DNA of 64,000 nucleotides from Prolixibacteraceae bacterium (GCA_003506435.1 DOAQ01000007.1:161227-225226), one strand, 5' to 3'. Shown: positions 26,382-36,876, counted from the stretch's first letter. Notes: generated from the letters alone by a model not told the origin. Numbers and translations are program-made.

Positions 26382-26419
26382 TCATATTTTGATTTTATCC
26401 GGATATTCCGGACAAAATT

Positions 26420-28057
26420 TTATTCCTCGTCGGGCATAAAATTCGGATAGGTATATGCGTACGGCGGCACAAAATTTTCTTTAATGGTGCGGATTGAAAC
26501 CCACCGCAGCATATTGAAAACAGAGCCTGCCTTGTCATTGGTACCTGATCCGCGCGCACCACCAAAAGGTTGCTGCCCAACCACGGCCCCGGTTGGTTTA
26601 TCGTTGATATAGAAATTACCGGCTGCGTTTTCCAAGTGTTTGGTATATTTTTCGATGTTGTACCGGTCTTGTGAAAAAATTGCTCCGGTCAATGCATAAA
26701 TTGAAGTCCGGTTCACAATATCGAGCGTCCGGTCCAGTTCTTCGTCTTTATATATATATATGGTAAGAACGGGGCCAAAAAGTTCTTCCGTCATGGTAAT
26801 ATAATCAGGGGTTTTAGCCAGAATAACTGTTGGTTCTATAAAATAGCCAACCGAATTATCGCAATTCCCGCCAAAAAGAACTTCTGCATCGGCATCTGTT
26901 TTTGCCCTGTCGATAAAGCCTTTCAGTTTATTGAACGATGCTTCATCAATGACTGCATTTACAAAATTGGTGAAATCTTCCGGGGGTCCCATTTTAACAG
27001 TTGCCAGTTCATTGCCCAGCCGTTCGTAAACATCGGGCCAGATACTTTCAGGAATGTATGCACGCGAGGCAGCTGAACACTTTTGTCCCTGGTATTCGAA
27101 AGCCCCACGCACCATGGCAATGGCAAGCGCTTGGCAATCGGCCGTTTCATCGGCAAAAATAAAATCCTTGCCTCCTGTTTCGCCCACAATACGCGGATAC
27201 GATTTGTACTTGTAAATATTTTCGCCGATGGTTTTCCATATACTTTGAAAAACTCCTGTTGAGCCGGTAAAATGGATACCGCCAAAATCAGGCGAACTGA
27301 AAATCACATCGGCAGCAGCAGGCCCTGAGACAAACACCAGGTTGATCACTCCATCAGGCAGACCGGCTTCCTGAAGAATCTCCATGATAACGGCGGCTGA
27401 ATAAATAGCAGTTTTTGAAGGTTTCCAAACCACCACATTCCCCAGCATGGCAGGTGCTGACGGCAAATTTCCGGCAATTGAAGTAAAATTAAACGGGGTC
27501 AGTGCAAAAACAAAACCTTCCAATGGCCTGAATTCGTTGTAGTTCCAAACACCCGGAGCCGAATCGGGTTGCATCTTGTAAATATCGGTCACGCATTTCA
27601 CACCTAAACGGAAAAAATCGGCCATTTCACAGGCCGCATCAATTTCAGATTGAAAAATATTTTTCGATTGCCCCAACATGGTTGCAGCATTCATTTTTGC
27701 ACGATATGGTCCGGCCAGTAAATCGGCCGCCTTTAAAAATACAGAAGCACGATGTTGCCACGAAAGACCTGCCCATTTTTCCCGGGCTATCATAGCAGCA
27801 TCAACTGCCTGTTGTACATGTGAAATATCTCCCTGTGAGTAATACCCCAGAGTGTGCTTAATTTCATGCGGGGGAAATATTCTGATTTTCCGGTCCGTGG
27901 TAACTTCCTTTCCTCCAATGATCATCGGGATGTCGACTTCCTTCGATCTCAGTTCTTTCAACATAGCCTGAACCTCCGTCCTTTCAGGGGAACCAGGGAT
28001 GTATGTTTTTACCGGCTCGTTCGTTACATCCGGTATCTTATAGAATCCTTTTGACAT
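26420..28057 (-). CDS. pruA: L-glutamate gamma-semialdehyde (1-pyrroline-5-carboxylate) dehydrogenase
   Basis: This 545-residue aldehyde dehydrogenase oxidises glutamate semialdehyde to glutamate in proline breakdown. The catalytic Glu (E293, in VGETGGKDF) and Cys (C327, in QGQKCSAASRAY) are visible, as are the NAD-binding VVWKPSKTA and FTGSTGVF motifs. Length and the C-terminal PFGGARGSGTNDKAG match the stand-alone PruA family. A proline dehydrogenase is not in the window. Confidence 0.94.
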   Translation of the reverse strand: MSKGFYKIPDVTNEPVKTYIPGSPERTEVQAMLKELRSKEVDIPMIIGGKEVTTDRKIRIFPPHEIKHTLGYYSQGDISHVQQAVDAAMIAREKWAGLSWQHRASVFLKAADLLAGPYRAKMNAATMLGQSKNIFQSEIDAACEMADFFRLGVKCVTDIYKMQPDSAPGVWNYNEFRPLEGFVFALTPFNFTSIAGNLPSAPAMLGNVVVWKPSKTAIYSAAVIMEILQEAGLPDGVINLVFVSGPAAADVIFSSPDFGGIHFTGSTGVFQSIWKTIGENIYKYKSYPRIVGETGGKDFIFADETADCQALAIAMVRGAFEYQGQKCSAASRAYIPESIWPDVYERLGNELATVKMGPPEDFTNFVNAVIDEASFNKLKGFIDRAKTDADAEVLFGGNCDNSVGYFIEPTVILAKTPDYITMTEELFGPVLTIYIYKDEELDRTLDIVNRTSIYALTGAIFSQDRYNIEKYTKHLENAAGNFYINDKPTGAVVGQQPFGGARGSGTNDKAGSVFNMLRWVSIRTIKENFVPPYAYTYPNFMPDEE

Positions 28058-28244
28058 TTTCTGATAGTTATTATTCGTATTTCTCCTATTACAAAACTAT
28101 CGATTGCACATTTTTTATTTGCTAATAAAAGTCAGCGACAAAAATCAGCTTTTATTTTTTTGGGGAGCCTAACATAAAAACCTATCGGAATTTAAAAATT
28201 GCTATATTAGTGCGATTTTAAACAATCTGACCGTCATACGTTGA

Positions 28245-30332
28245 ATGCTTAAAACACTAATAAGTTTTATACGAAAAAGACACCGTATTGATTCTGAAGA
28301 TGAGCTTCGGAAGTTTATTGCACTCTCATTAATCAGCATTGCCGGATTAGTATTGGCAATATCGCTTTTGGCGCGCGACCTTGTCGGTTCCTATTCAGAA
28401 GAAAACATTCCCGGTGATATCGCTTTGTTCATGGTGTTCAGTCTTTTTTCATACAACCTCCATTTCGGAAAAATGAAGTGGGCTGTGAATACCGTTTTTC
28501 TTCTGCCTTTTGTCGCCTATTTTTTTTATATATCGAATGAATATTCGCCGTATCCTATTCCCGATTCCATCCATCTGACGGTATGGAGCCTGCTGCCGGG
28601 TTTTTTATTCCTTTTGCTTTTTGCTGAAAAATCATATAAAATAGCTATCTACTATTTACTGATTGCCGGTGCGTTGGTTTATCATCTTTCCCTGGCCAAC
28701 AAGCTTTCTGCCGCATTGTTCCTGCAATGGCCTTCTTCCGAAGAAATCACAAACCCATTGGTAATGACGACCATAGTATTTATGGCTTCATTCCTGATTT
28801 CGTGGTATTACCAAAGAACGATACACAGACAAAAGGAAGAAGCGCTTGAACTCAGTGAGCGCATCAATAAAACATTCAAGTTGATGCATCAGGGAATAAT
28901 GGTGCTTGAAATTGAACACGATGAATTTAACACACCGGTTAACCTGCTGATAAAAAAGGTAAATAACTCATTCGAGAGCATGTTCAAACTGTCGTCGCGC
29001 GACCTTTCAGGAAAAGATGCCGAACTAATGTTTCCCCGCCTGTTCCGCGGCGCTTTCGACTGGAACGACATTTATTTCGTTTCAAAAAAACATAAATTTG
29101 AATTCCATGCCGAGCATCTCGACCGGTGGTTCGAGGTGTATAACATTCGTCCCGGTGGCAACCAGATAATCAGTATGTTTTGGGATGTGAGCACCCGTCA
29201 AAAAAGCATCGAACAACTAAAAGAAAGCCGCAAACGGTTTCAGGTACTACTTGAAGCAATCCCCGATATTTTCTTCATTATCGACAAGGACGGTATTTAT
29301 GTTGATTTTATGCTGAAGGAAAACGACAACATCAGGATTGACCCCGACGAGATTATCGGGAACTCGATTTATGAGGTTGGTTTTTCAGAAAAAATGTCGC
29401 GAAAAATTTTCCAGTGTATCCAAGATTGTATTCGTTTCGATTCAATAGAAACCATTGAATATGCGCTGGAAGTTGAAAAAGGTACGGCCATGTTCGAAAT
29501 GCGAATTGCTAAACTGAGCGATGAATCGGTTATTTCGATTGCACGCGATATCACCAAACGCAAGATTGCCGAAATTAAACTGGAAGAGGCAAAAAACAAA
29601 GCGGAAGAATCGGACCGTCTGAAGTCAGCATTCCTGGCCAATATTTCACACGAGATACGAACTCCGATGAATGCAATCATTGGCTTCTCGAAGATGGTCA
29701 GTTCTTCAGATTTCAGCATGGATGAAAAAAACAAATTCCTCGATATCATTATTTCGAACGGCAGATTGCTGATGACCCTGATCAACGATATGATCAGCCT
29801 TTCGAAAATAGAAAGCAACCAGGTTGAACTGGTTAAATCAAACTGTCTGGTGAACAACATGCTGGTTCTCATGTACAAGGAATTCATGTTCGAAATGAAA
29901 GACAACCAGAAAGTTGCCCTGAAGCTAAAAAATGAAAATGCCAATCCGAAATTTTCAATCTACACCGATCAAAGTCTACTGAAGGAAATACTGGAGAAAC
30001 TGATCGACAATGCCTTGAAATTTACGGAACGGGGAACCGTTGATTTTGGCTACCGCACTATACAAGACGGGCAAATCGAGTTTTTTGTAAAAGATACAGG
30101 AATTGGTATCGCAGAAGAAGATATGGATAAAATATTTGTACGTTTCCACCAGCTCGACAACGGCACCACCCGCAACTACGAAGGCACTGGCCTGGGCCTT
30201 TCAATAGCGCAACATTACGTCATGTTACTGGGTGGTAAATTAAAAGTATCATCGAAACCGGGAATGGGTTCTACCTTCTATTTTTCGCTTCCCATGGATA
30301 ACCCGGACGGACATTTAAAAGTAATCCGGTAA
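28245..30332 (+). CDS. Membrane PAS sensor histidine kinase
   Basis: The 695-residue product has six hydrophobic helices at about 25-190, a PAS-like region at about 205-320, a second PAS domain at about 328-440 (LLEAIPDIFFIIDKDGIYVDF), a HisKA domain with the phosphoacceptor H469 in NISHEIRTPMNAIIGF, and an HATPase domain at about 570-690 (N-box LIDNALKFTERG, G1 KDTGIGI, G2 YEGTGLGLSIAQHYV). There is no receiver domain and no response regulator beside it, so its partner is unknown. Confidence 0.93.
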   Translation: MLKTLISFIRKRHRIDSEDELRKFIALSLISIAGLVLAISLLARDLVGSYSEENIPGDIALFMVFSLFSYNLHFGKMKWAVNTVFLLPFVAYFFYISNEYSPYPIPDSIHLTVWSLLPGFLFLLLFAEKSYKIAIYYLLIAGALVYHLSLANKLSAALFLQWPSSEEITNPLVMTTIVFMASFLISWYYQRTIHRQKEEALELSERINKTFKLMHQGIMVLEIEHDEFNTPVNLLIKKVNNSFESMFKLSSRDLSGKDAELMFPRLFRGAFDWNDIYFVSKKHKFEFHAEHLDRWFEVYNIRPGGNQIISMFWDVSTRQKSIEQLKESRKRFQVLLEAIPDIFFIIDKDGIYVDFMLKENDNIRIDPDEIIGNSIYEVGFSEKMSRKIFQCIQDCIRFDSIETIEYALEVEKGTAMFEMRIAKLSDESVISIARDITKRKIAEIKLEEAKNKAEESDRLKSAFLANISHEIRTPMNAIIGFSKMVSSSDFSMDEKNKFLDIIISNGRLLMTLINDMISLSKIESNQVELVKSNCLVNNMLVLMYKEFMFEMKDNQKVALKLKNENANPKFSIYTDQSLLKEILEKLIDNALKFTERGTVDFGYRTIQDGQIEFFVKDTGIGIAEEDMDKIFVRFHQLDNGTTRNYEGTGLGLSIAQHYVMLLGGKLKVSSKPGMGSTFYFSLPMDNPDGHLKVIR

Positions 30333-30349
30333 CAGAATACGATCCTGTA

Positions 30350-31861
30350 TTATTTTCCCAACTGAAGAAATGCTTTTCCCAGATAATCGGTGATATCTCC
30401 TGCAATCAGCGAATATTCGCCTTGTTTTTTCGCAGCCAGATCTCCGGCAAGCCCGTGCAGGTAAACAGCAATCAGAACCGCGCCTTCAGCTCTGTATTCC
30501 TGTGCCAGCAGGCCAAGAACAATACCAGTCAAAACATCGCCGCTACCGGCGGTTGACATTCCTGGATTTCCGGTAGTATTAAAAAATACCCGTCCGTCAG
30601 GAAAACTGATACGCGTATGCGCGCCTTTCAACACCACGATAACTTTGTATTTTGCTGAAAAAGCCAATTGTTCCTGAAGTTGCGTATACGAATCGCCGGT
30701 TTTGCCAACCAGTCGTTCAAACTCTTTGGGATGCGGCGTTAAAATGGTATTCTCCGGAAGCAAATCCAGCCATTCCTTATTTTCAGAAAGAATATTCAGC
30801 GCATCGGCATCCAAAACCAATTTTCCGGGAACAGCGAGCAACAATGACTTCAGCGCCCGCTGACAATTGCATTTTTGCCCGATTCCGGGCCCCACGCCAA
30901 CTGCCGAAAACATTGATAAATCAGGAAATTCGGTAAACATCAGGTCCGACGGATCAATGGAGCACATGGCTTCCGGAACTGCTGTCTGAATAATTTTATA
31001 TCCCTCGTGTGGCACATGGCAGGTAAGCAATCCGCAGCCTGCCCGCAATCCGGCTTTTGCAGCCAGTATCGCCGCTCCCATTTTCCCATACGCCCCGGCA
31101 ATCAGTAAGGCATGTCCGTAGGTTCCTTTATGTGAGAATTTTCTTCTTTTTATAATTTTTTCTGAAATGAAATCTTCCGTTAGAAAATAATAGGGAGTTT
31201 GCAATTGGTTGATTGCATCGGGGTGCAGGCCAATGGGCAGAACTTCCCAATCACCCAAAATTTCATCATGTTCAGGAAAAAAGAAACTGAGTTTTGGGAA
31301 CTGAAAAGTAAATGTACGACTGGCACGGGTCACTTTCGAAAGATCGTTTTGCGAATTGTCTTCACCAAACAGACCGCTGGGAATATCAATGACAACTATC
31401 TGACAACCTGATTGATTAATCAGCGTAACAAGTTTTTCAGCGGTTCCATCAAGCTGCCGGGAAAGGCCGGAGCCAAACAAACCGTCAAGTACTAATTCGT
31501 TCCCGTTCAGAACCGGAAAGTCATTCTCGTTAGAAATAGTAAATAACCCGACCTTACCTTGTTCTACCAGCCGTTGCCAGTTAATAGCAGGCGAACCTTG
31601 TAACGCTTTGCCAAAATCGAGAAGGTACAGTTTCACCGAATAATCGTGGTCTGCTATCATGCGGGCAATGGCCATGGCATCGCCACCATTATTCCCCGGT
31701 CCGGCAAAAACCACCAATGGCTTTTCGTTTGAAATATTATATATCAACCAGTTGACAATCTGTAACGAGGCTCGTTCCATCAAATCGATATCAGCAATCG
31801 GTTCATTTTTGATGGTGTACTTATCGATTTCTGCAATTTGGCTGGTAGTGAAAATCTTCAT
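30350..31861 (-). CDS. nnr: Bifunctional NAD(P)H-hydrate epimerase / ADP-dependent NAD(P)H-hydrate dehydratase
   Basis: This 503-residue enzyme repairs damaged NAD(P)H hydrates. The N-terminal epimerase (YjeF_N) shows FAGPGNNGGDAMAIARMI near residue 55. The C-terminal ribokinase-like dehydratase has HKGTYGHALLIAGAYGKMGAA, LTPHPKEFERL and NPGMSTAGSGDVLTGIVLGLLAQ near residue 440. Both halves look complete. Its ATG overlaps the stop of the AT-rich unknown gene by four bases. Confidence 0.95.
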   Translation of the reverse strand: MKIFTTSQIAEIDKYTIKNEPIADIDLMERASLQIVNWLIYNISNEKPLVVFAGPGNNGGDAMAIARMIADHDYSVKLYLLDFGKALQGSPAINWQRLVEQGKVGLFTISNENDFPVLNGNELVLDGLFGSGLSRQLDGTAEKLVTLINQSGCQIVVIDIPSGLFGEDNSQNDLSKVTRASRTFTFQFPKLSFFFPEHDEILGDWEVLPIGLHPDAINQLQTPYYFLTEDFISEKIIKRRKFSHKGTYGHALLIAGAYGKMGAAILAAKAGLRAGCGLLTCHVPHEGYKIIQTAVPEAMCSIDPSDLMFTEFPDLSMFSAVGVGPGIGQKCNCQRALKSLLLAVPGKLVLDADALNILSENKEWLDLLPENTILTPHPKEFERLVGKTGDSYTQLQEQLAFSAKYKVIVVLKGAHTRISFPDGRVFFNTTGNPGMSTAGSGDVLTGIVLGLLAQEYRAEGAVLIAVYLHGLAGDLAAKKQGEYSLIAGDITDYLGKAFLQLGK

Positions 31862-32724
31862 AGTGTAGGGATTAATGTAACCCTACTATTCTCCATATTT
31901 TCATAAAAGAATCTTCCCAAAGGAGTTAAGTTATATCCTGCATCCAATAATCCCTTTGAAATTAATTCGTTTAGTATATCATTCCCAAAAAGAATTTTTT
32001 TATCCCATAACTGACTTGTAAATGCTAATTTAAAAAGTTCATAAATTTTACTCTTTTCAACATCATTTCTATTCAGCCAATTTAAAATATTGTCCAGAAA
32101 AATTTCGAAAATGTTAATATCAATATGTCTTGAGCTCACATATTCAATTTTCTTTGTTTTCTTTAATTCTTCACCCAATTCCTTTTCTTTTTTTTCTAAT
32201 TCAATCCTTATCTCTGTCATACGAGAATTCAAATCATTGAAATCAACAACTTTGGAATCATAATTTTTTCTAATATCCTCTATCTCCTTTTCCAACTCAA
32301 TTTTTGATAGTTTAAGCTTTTCATGCCATTCAATAAATTGATCCCTATCCTTTACAACCTTTTCGTAATATTCCTTTGGAACATTTTCATTAAAACTAGA
32401 AATTGAATTTATATACGGAATTAAACGATTTCTGTATAAATTATGTAGATATCTTGACAGTGCCAAAAGAAAATAACTTAGAACTAATGCAAACATTGTC
32501 CAAAGAATCGAAGTTCCAAGTTTATAAAGCAAACTCCATCCATCTAAAAAAGCACTGATATATTTAATCTTCTCTTCTAAAGAATAATTATCAGGAAAAT
32601 GGAATGGAGCATAAAGTAATCTCCAATTATGAATAAGAAAAACGATAATTAAAGTTCCAAAAAATGGACTTTTTATTTTATCACTAATGTTCTTTTTTGT
32701 TGACAACAAAACTTCATAAACCAT
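31858..32724 (-). CDS. Unknown AT-rich gene: membrane protein with coiled coil
   Basis: I do not recognise this 288-residue protein. It has two hydrophobic segments (about 23-40 and 68-92), then a long charged coiled coil (about 120-195, heptad-like Lys/Glu/Leu), and a C-terminal helical domain ending with LLDAGYNLTPLGRFFYENM, which resembles a winged-helix-like tail. The base composition is unlike its neighbours: three sampled 60-base lines are 27-30% G+C, against about 45% in nnr next to it. It overlaps the nnr start by four bases. The composition suggests recent transfer or insertion upstream of nnr. A sensor or defence-type role would be speculation. Confidence 0.6.
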   Translation of the reverse strand: MVYEVLLSTKKNISDKIKSPFFGTLIIVFLIHNWRLLYAPFHFPDNYSLEEKIKYISAFLDGWSLLYKLGTSILWTMFALVLSYFLLALSRYLHNLYRNRLIPYINSISSFNENVPKEYYEKVVKDRDQFIEWHEKLKLSKIELEKEIEDIRKNYDSKVVDFNDLNSRMTEIRIELEKKEKELGEELKKTKKIEYVSSRHIDINIFEIFLDNILNWLNRNDVEKSKIYELFKLAFTSQLWDKKILFGNDILNELISKGLLDAGYNLTPLGRFFYENMENSRVTLIPTL

Positions 32725-32884
32725 AACTCTTTGTTTTTGTGCATGTAAATTTATTCAATTTATTTTCACAAAAATTCAAAAATGAATTAGAATCTGAATA
32801 TTAAAACATCTATAATTAAATACTAAGTCATATTTCTAATAGACACCCTGATATAAGTCAAATTTAAGAACTGAAAAAGTTGAT

Positions 32885-32892
32885 TATATTTG
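32885..32892 (+). promoter_or_regulatory. Candidate -7 promoter element of the peptide transporter gene
   Basis: TATATTTG fits TAnnTTTG. The region about 20 bases upstream is TTTA-like, a weak -33. The predicted leader is about 50 bases. Confidence 0.45.
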
Positions 32893-32946
32893 TCAGTATT
32901 GCAAAACCTTACACGAATACAACATTACTAACTTAAAATTTGAGAT

Positions 32947-34761
32947 ATGCTGAAAGGACATCCTAAAGGGCTATTGGTAGCCTTTTTCGCCAACATGGGC
33001 GAGCGTTTTGGATTCTACACCATGATGGCGATCCTGGTACTTTTTCTTCAGGCCCGTTTTGGGTTGTCAGAAGAATTGGCAGGTGATATTTACAGTTGGT
33101 TTTATTTTGGGATTTATGCCCTTGCACTGATTGGCGGAATGCTTGCCGATGCCACCAAAAAGTATAAACTGGTTATTTTCACAGGTATTGTAATTATGCT
33201 TGCCGGGTATGCATCGCTGGCCATTCCCGGCATGTCACTGACCATTACCGTGATCAGTTTGTTTGTGATCGCCTTTGGAAATGGCCTCTTCAAAGGTAAC
33301 CTACAGGCAGTAGTCGGTCAGTTATACGATGATCCGAAATATTCTAAACTGAGGGACAATGCCTTTATGATTTTCTACATGGGGATTAACGTTGGCGCCT
33401 TTTTTGCTCCGTTTGCGGCTACCGGAATGCGCAACTACTGGCTGAAAATGAATGGTTATCTACACGATGGAAGCCTTCCCGCATTGTGCCACCAGTTTAA
33501 TAACAGCAATCTGACTGACACCACACAGTTCGCAGAACTGGCCAATAAAGCCAGCTTAACAGGCCCGGTCTCCGACCTGGCAGCTTTTGCCCAAAACTAT
33601 ATTGCTGTTTTTTCGCAGGGATATAATTATGCATTTGGAATTGCTGCGGGAGCAATGATTCTCTCCATGTTGGTTTATATATTCTTTCAAAAATATTTAC
33701 CGAATAAAGAGAAACAACTTGTTAAAGCCACTGACCCGGCAAACACAAGTAAGGCTTCATCCAAAAATTCGCAAGGTAGCCCGGTTGCAATTATCACTTC
33801 ACTGGCAGCCGCAGCAGCAGTTACTGTTTTAATCGGTTTATTGTTCGGAAACTATAAGACTGGCGCTGCCTTTGGTCTGTTTGCTGCCTTTGTTACCTGG
33901 ATTACCATGATTTCTACTAAAGAGGAAAAACCTAAAGTAACATCACTGATTTTGGTTTTCTTCGTAGTTGTTTTCTTCTGGATGTCGTTTCACCAAAACG
34001 GATTGACACTTACATTTTACGCCCGCGATTACATTGTAAAAGAAGTGGGCCCGTTTACCAATTTATTTTTCACGCTTGAATCAATTCTGTCAGTAATTGG
34101 CGCTATTGCCGGTATTTTCCTGCTGATTGGGAAAAACAAAAAATTGTCGACCCGTTTGATTGGCGCATTGTTACTGGTTGTTGGCGGAGGACTTTCATAC
34201 TGGTTTATTCATAGTAATGAAGCATCCAATGCTATTGCTCCTGAAGTATTCCAATCGTTCAACCCACTATTTATTGTAGCGCTGACCCCGTTGGTAATGG
34301 GGATTTTTGCCATGCTCAACAAAGCCGGGAAAGAACCTTCGACCCCGAAAAAAATCGGCATCGGAATGATTGTTGCCGCCCTTGGTTTTTTGGTTGTGCT
34401 GGTTGCTTCTCTGGGATTGGTTTCTCCTCATTTACTGGGAGGACAGCCTGTTCCTGACAGTTCAAGAGTTTCGCCTTACTGGCTGATTGAAAGTTACCTG
34501 ATTTTAACGGTAGCCGAATTATTCCTGAGCCCGATGGGACTGTCGTTCGTGTCGAAAGTAGCGCCACAGCGTTTCCAGGGATTGATGCAGGGCGGTTGGC
34601 TTCTGGCAACAGCGGTTGGTAACAAATTGCTGTTTGTGGGAAGTTTCTTCTGGGGAAAACTCGAATTATGGCAGTTGTGGCTCATTTTTATTGTCTGCTG
34701 CCTGGTTTCTGCCGCCTTCATTTTTGCAATTTTGAAACGGCTGGAAGCCGCGACCAAATAA
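32947..34761 (+). CDS. POT/PTR-family proton-coupled peptide transporter
   Basis: The 604-residue product has about 14 hydrophobic segments. The family's ExxER-type motif is in NMGERFGFYTMMAILVLF near residue 20, with the GGMLADAT motif near 60 and GNGLFKGNLQAVVGQLYDD near 115. The central loop (residues about 165-220) is long and hydrophilic. It would import di- and tripeptides with protons. Single gene with its own terminator at 34781-34815. Confidence 0.9.
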   Translation: MLKGHPKGLLVAFFANMGERFGFYTMMAILVLFLQARFGLSEELAGDIYSWFYFGIYALALIGGMLADATKKYKLVIFTGIVIMLAGYASLAIPGMSLTITVISLFVIAFGNGLFKGNLQAVVGQLYDDPKYSKLRDNAFMIFYMGINVGAFFAPFAATGMRNYWLKMNGYLHDGSLPALCHQFNNSNLTDTTQFAELANKASLTGPVSDLAAFAQNYIAVFSQGYNYAFGIAAGAMILSMLVYIFFQKYLPNKEKQLVKATDPANTSKASSKNSQGSPVAIITSLAAAAAVTVLIGLLFGNYKTGAAFGLFAAFVTWITMISTKEEKPKVTSLILVFFVVVFFWMSFHQNGLTLTFYARDYIVKEVGPFTNLFFTLESILSVIGAIAGIFLLIGKNKKLSTRLIGALLLVVGGGLSYWFIHSNEASNAIAPEVFQSFNPLFIVALTPLVMGIFAMLNKAGKEPSTPKKIGIGMIVAALGFLVVLVASLGLVSPHLLGGQPVPDSSRVSPYWLIESYLILTVAELFLSPMGLSFVSKVAPQRFQGLMQGGWLLATAVGNKLLFVGSFFWGKLELWQLWLIFIVCCLVSAAFIFAILKRLEAATK

Positions 34762-34780
34762 AGATTTTTACTGAAAGCAG

Positions 34781-34815
34781 AGATGCCGTTGAAAATTTGC
34801 TTTTCAACGGCATCT
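34781..34815. terminator. Bidirectional terminator between peptide transporter and acs
   Basis: AGATGCCGTTGAAAA pairs perfectly with TTTTCAACGGCATCT around a five-base loop, followed by a T run, between convergent genes. Confidence 0.92.
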
Positions 34816-34819
34816 TTTT

Positions 34820-36733
34820 TTATCGTTTCACTTCGACCAATGCTCCGTCGATTATCTTTTCCACAATATCTTCGTCAAGCAGGGTAGTAATATCGCCCAG
34901 GTTGGAGGCGTCGCCTTCTGCAACTTTACGCAAAATTCTCCGCATAATTTTTCCTGAACGGGTTTTCGGCAAACCGGGAACCAACTGGATTATATCAGGC
35001 CGGGCAAAAGGTCCGATGATTTTTTCTACCGCGATACGGATACTTTTCTGAATACCTTCCTCTCCTCCGGTCGACAGTTCGCCACAAACCACAAAGGCAT
35101 AAATTCCCTGCCCTTTTATTTCGTGCGGATAACCAACCACCGCCGATTCGTTGACCAGCGGGTGCGCATTGATGGCATTTTCAATTTCGGCAGTACCAAG
35201 CCGGTGCCCCGACACATTGATCACATCATCAACCCGGCCAAGAATACGGTAATAGCCGTCTTCGTCGCGTTTGGCTCCATCGCCTGTAAAATAAAGATTT
35301 TTAAAACTGCCAAAATAGGTTTCCCTGAAACGTTCGTGGTCGCCCCAAATAGTACGGGCCATTCCCGGCCACGGAAATCTGATGCAAAGGTTCCCCTCCA
35401 CGCTATTGCCTGTCAACTCGCGGCCTTCATTGTCAACTATCACCGGCTGAATACCGGGTAACGGCATTGTTGCAAACGATGGTTTGGTCGGAGTAATTCC
35501 AGCCATCGGACTGATCATCACCCCGCCGGTCTCAGTTTGCCACCAGGTATCAACAATCGGGCACCGGCTTTTCCCAATGTGGTCGTGGTACCAGTGCCAG
35601 GCTTCTTCGTTGATTGGTTCACCCACAGTTCCCAGTACTTTCAGGGAAGTTAATTTTTTCCCGTTCACGAACTCCATTCCCTGTGCCAGTAAGGAGCGGA
35701 TGGCCGTTGGCGCTGTGTAAAACTGGTTGACATTGAATTTATCGACAATATCCCAAAATCGTCCCGCATCGGGCCAGGTTGGAACACCTTCAAACATAAC
35801 AGACTGGGCGCCATTCAACAAAGGTCCGTAAACAATGTAGGAATGGCCGGTGATCCAGCCAATATCAGCCGTGCAGAAGTACACATCGCCGGCATTGTAT
35901 TGAAATACGTTCTTAAATGTGTAGGCCGTAAACACCATATATCCTCCGACAGTATGCACAATGCCTTTCGGTTTGCCGGTTGAACCCGATGTGTACAAAA
36001 TGAAAAGTTCATCTTCAGCATCCATCACTTCAGCCGGGCATTCATCGGACTGTCCGTTGATAGCGGTGTGCCACCATATATCGCGGCCGACTTCCATATT
36101 TACTTCCGTTTTGGTGCGTTTCAAAACTACTACCGTTTCAACACACGGACTGCTTTCCAAAGCCTCATCGGCAATCTGTTTCAGAGGAGTAATTTTATTC
36201 CCCCGAAAACCGCCATCGGCAGTCAGCAGTACTTTTGCCTGTGCATCGTTGATCCGTTCGGAAAGCGATTGAGCAGAAAAACCGGCAAATACTACCGAAT
36301 GTACTGCTCCGATACGTGCACAGGCCAGCATGGCAATCGTTAATTCAGGAACCATCGGCATATAAATTGCCACACGGTCACCTTTCCTCACGTTAAGCCG
36401 TTTCAGGGTGTTGGCAAATTTATTCACCTCCCTGAATAATTGCATGTAAGTTAACTGTATATGTTCTTCATTCGGATCGTTCGGTTCCCAGATAATGGCC
36501 AACTGATCGGCATGGGTGTACATATTCTTTTCAAAGATATTTTCCGTGATATTTAATTTCCCATCAATAAACCACTTGATGTCAGGATTTGAAAAGTTCC
36601 ATTCAAGAACCTTGGTAAACCGCTTGCGCCAGTGAAAATTTTCAGCTATCTGCGCCCAAAACACTTCGGGATTGGCAACACTTTTTTTGTACTCATAAAT
36701 ATAACCGCCCAGGCTATGAATTCTTGCAACCAT
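34820..36733 (-). CDS. acs: Acetyl-CoA synthetase
   Basis: This 637-residue enzyme activates acetate with ATP and CoA. The AMP-binding signature YTSGSTGKPKGIVHTVGGY is near residue 255, WWQTETGG near 400, and the C-terminal SGKIMRRILRKVAEGD holds the regulatory acetylation-site lysine near 600. The short N-terminal ACAS_N region is present. No acetylase/deacetylase gene lies beside it. It stands downstream of the apiose operon with no clear terminator between, but it probably has its own promoter. Confidence 0.94.
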   Translation of the reverse strand: MVARIHSLGGYIYEYKKSVANPEVFWAQIAENFHWRKRFTKVLEWNFSNPDIKWFIDGKLNITENIFEKNMYTHADQLAIIWEPNDPNEEHIQLTYMQLFREVNKFANTLKRLNVRKGDRVAIYMPMVPELTIAMLACARIGAVHSVVFAGFSAQSLSERINDAQAKVLLTADGGFRGNKITPLKQIADEALESSPCVETVVVLKRTKTEVNMEVGRDIWWHTAINGQSDECPAEVMDAEDELFILYTSGSTGKPKGIVHTVGGYMVFTAYTFKNVFQYNAGDVYFCTADIGWITGHSYIVYGPLLNGAQSVMFEGVPTWPDAGRFWDIVDKFNVNQFYTAPTAIRSLLAQGMEFVNGKKLTSLKVLGTVGEPINEEAWHWYHDHIGKSRCPIVDTWWQTETGGVMISPMAGITPTKPSFATMPLPGIQPVIVDNEGRELTGNSVEGNLCIRFPWPGMARTIWGDHERFRETYFGSFKNLYFTGDGAKRDEDGYYRILGRVDDVINVSGHRLGTAEIENAINAHPLVNESAVVGYPHEIKGQGIYAFVVCGELSTGGEEGIQKSIRIAVEKIIGPFARPDIIQLVPGLPKTRSGKIMRRILRKVAEGDASNLGDITTLLDEDIVEKIIDGALVEVKR

Positions 36734-36876
36734 AGTTTCAGTTTTATTGATTTAACTTCAAGTATCAGATTTTACTGAATACCAATAACAAGAATTTACC
36801 GGTTTATGTTCTCGGAAGGTTATCGTTGCAGAGATAAAATTGAAACTTCAATTATTTGTAAACTGAATTTTTCTAT

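Noticed and set aside
26748..26762. A TATATATATA tract inside pruA
   Set aside because: It lies within a clear coding frame (tandem Tyr/Ile codons) and has no sign of a regulatory role.
30333..30349. Possible AATAC/GTATT hairpin terminator between the sensor kinase and nnr
   Set aside because: The five-base stem is too weak and the T run is short. Not annotated.
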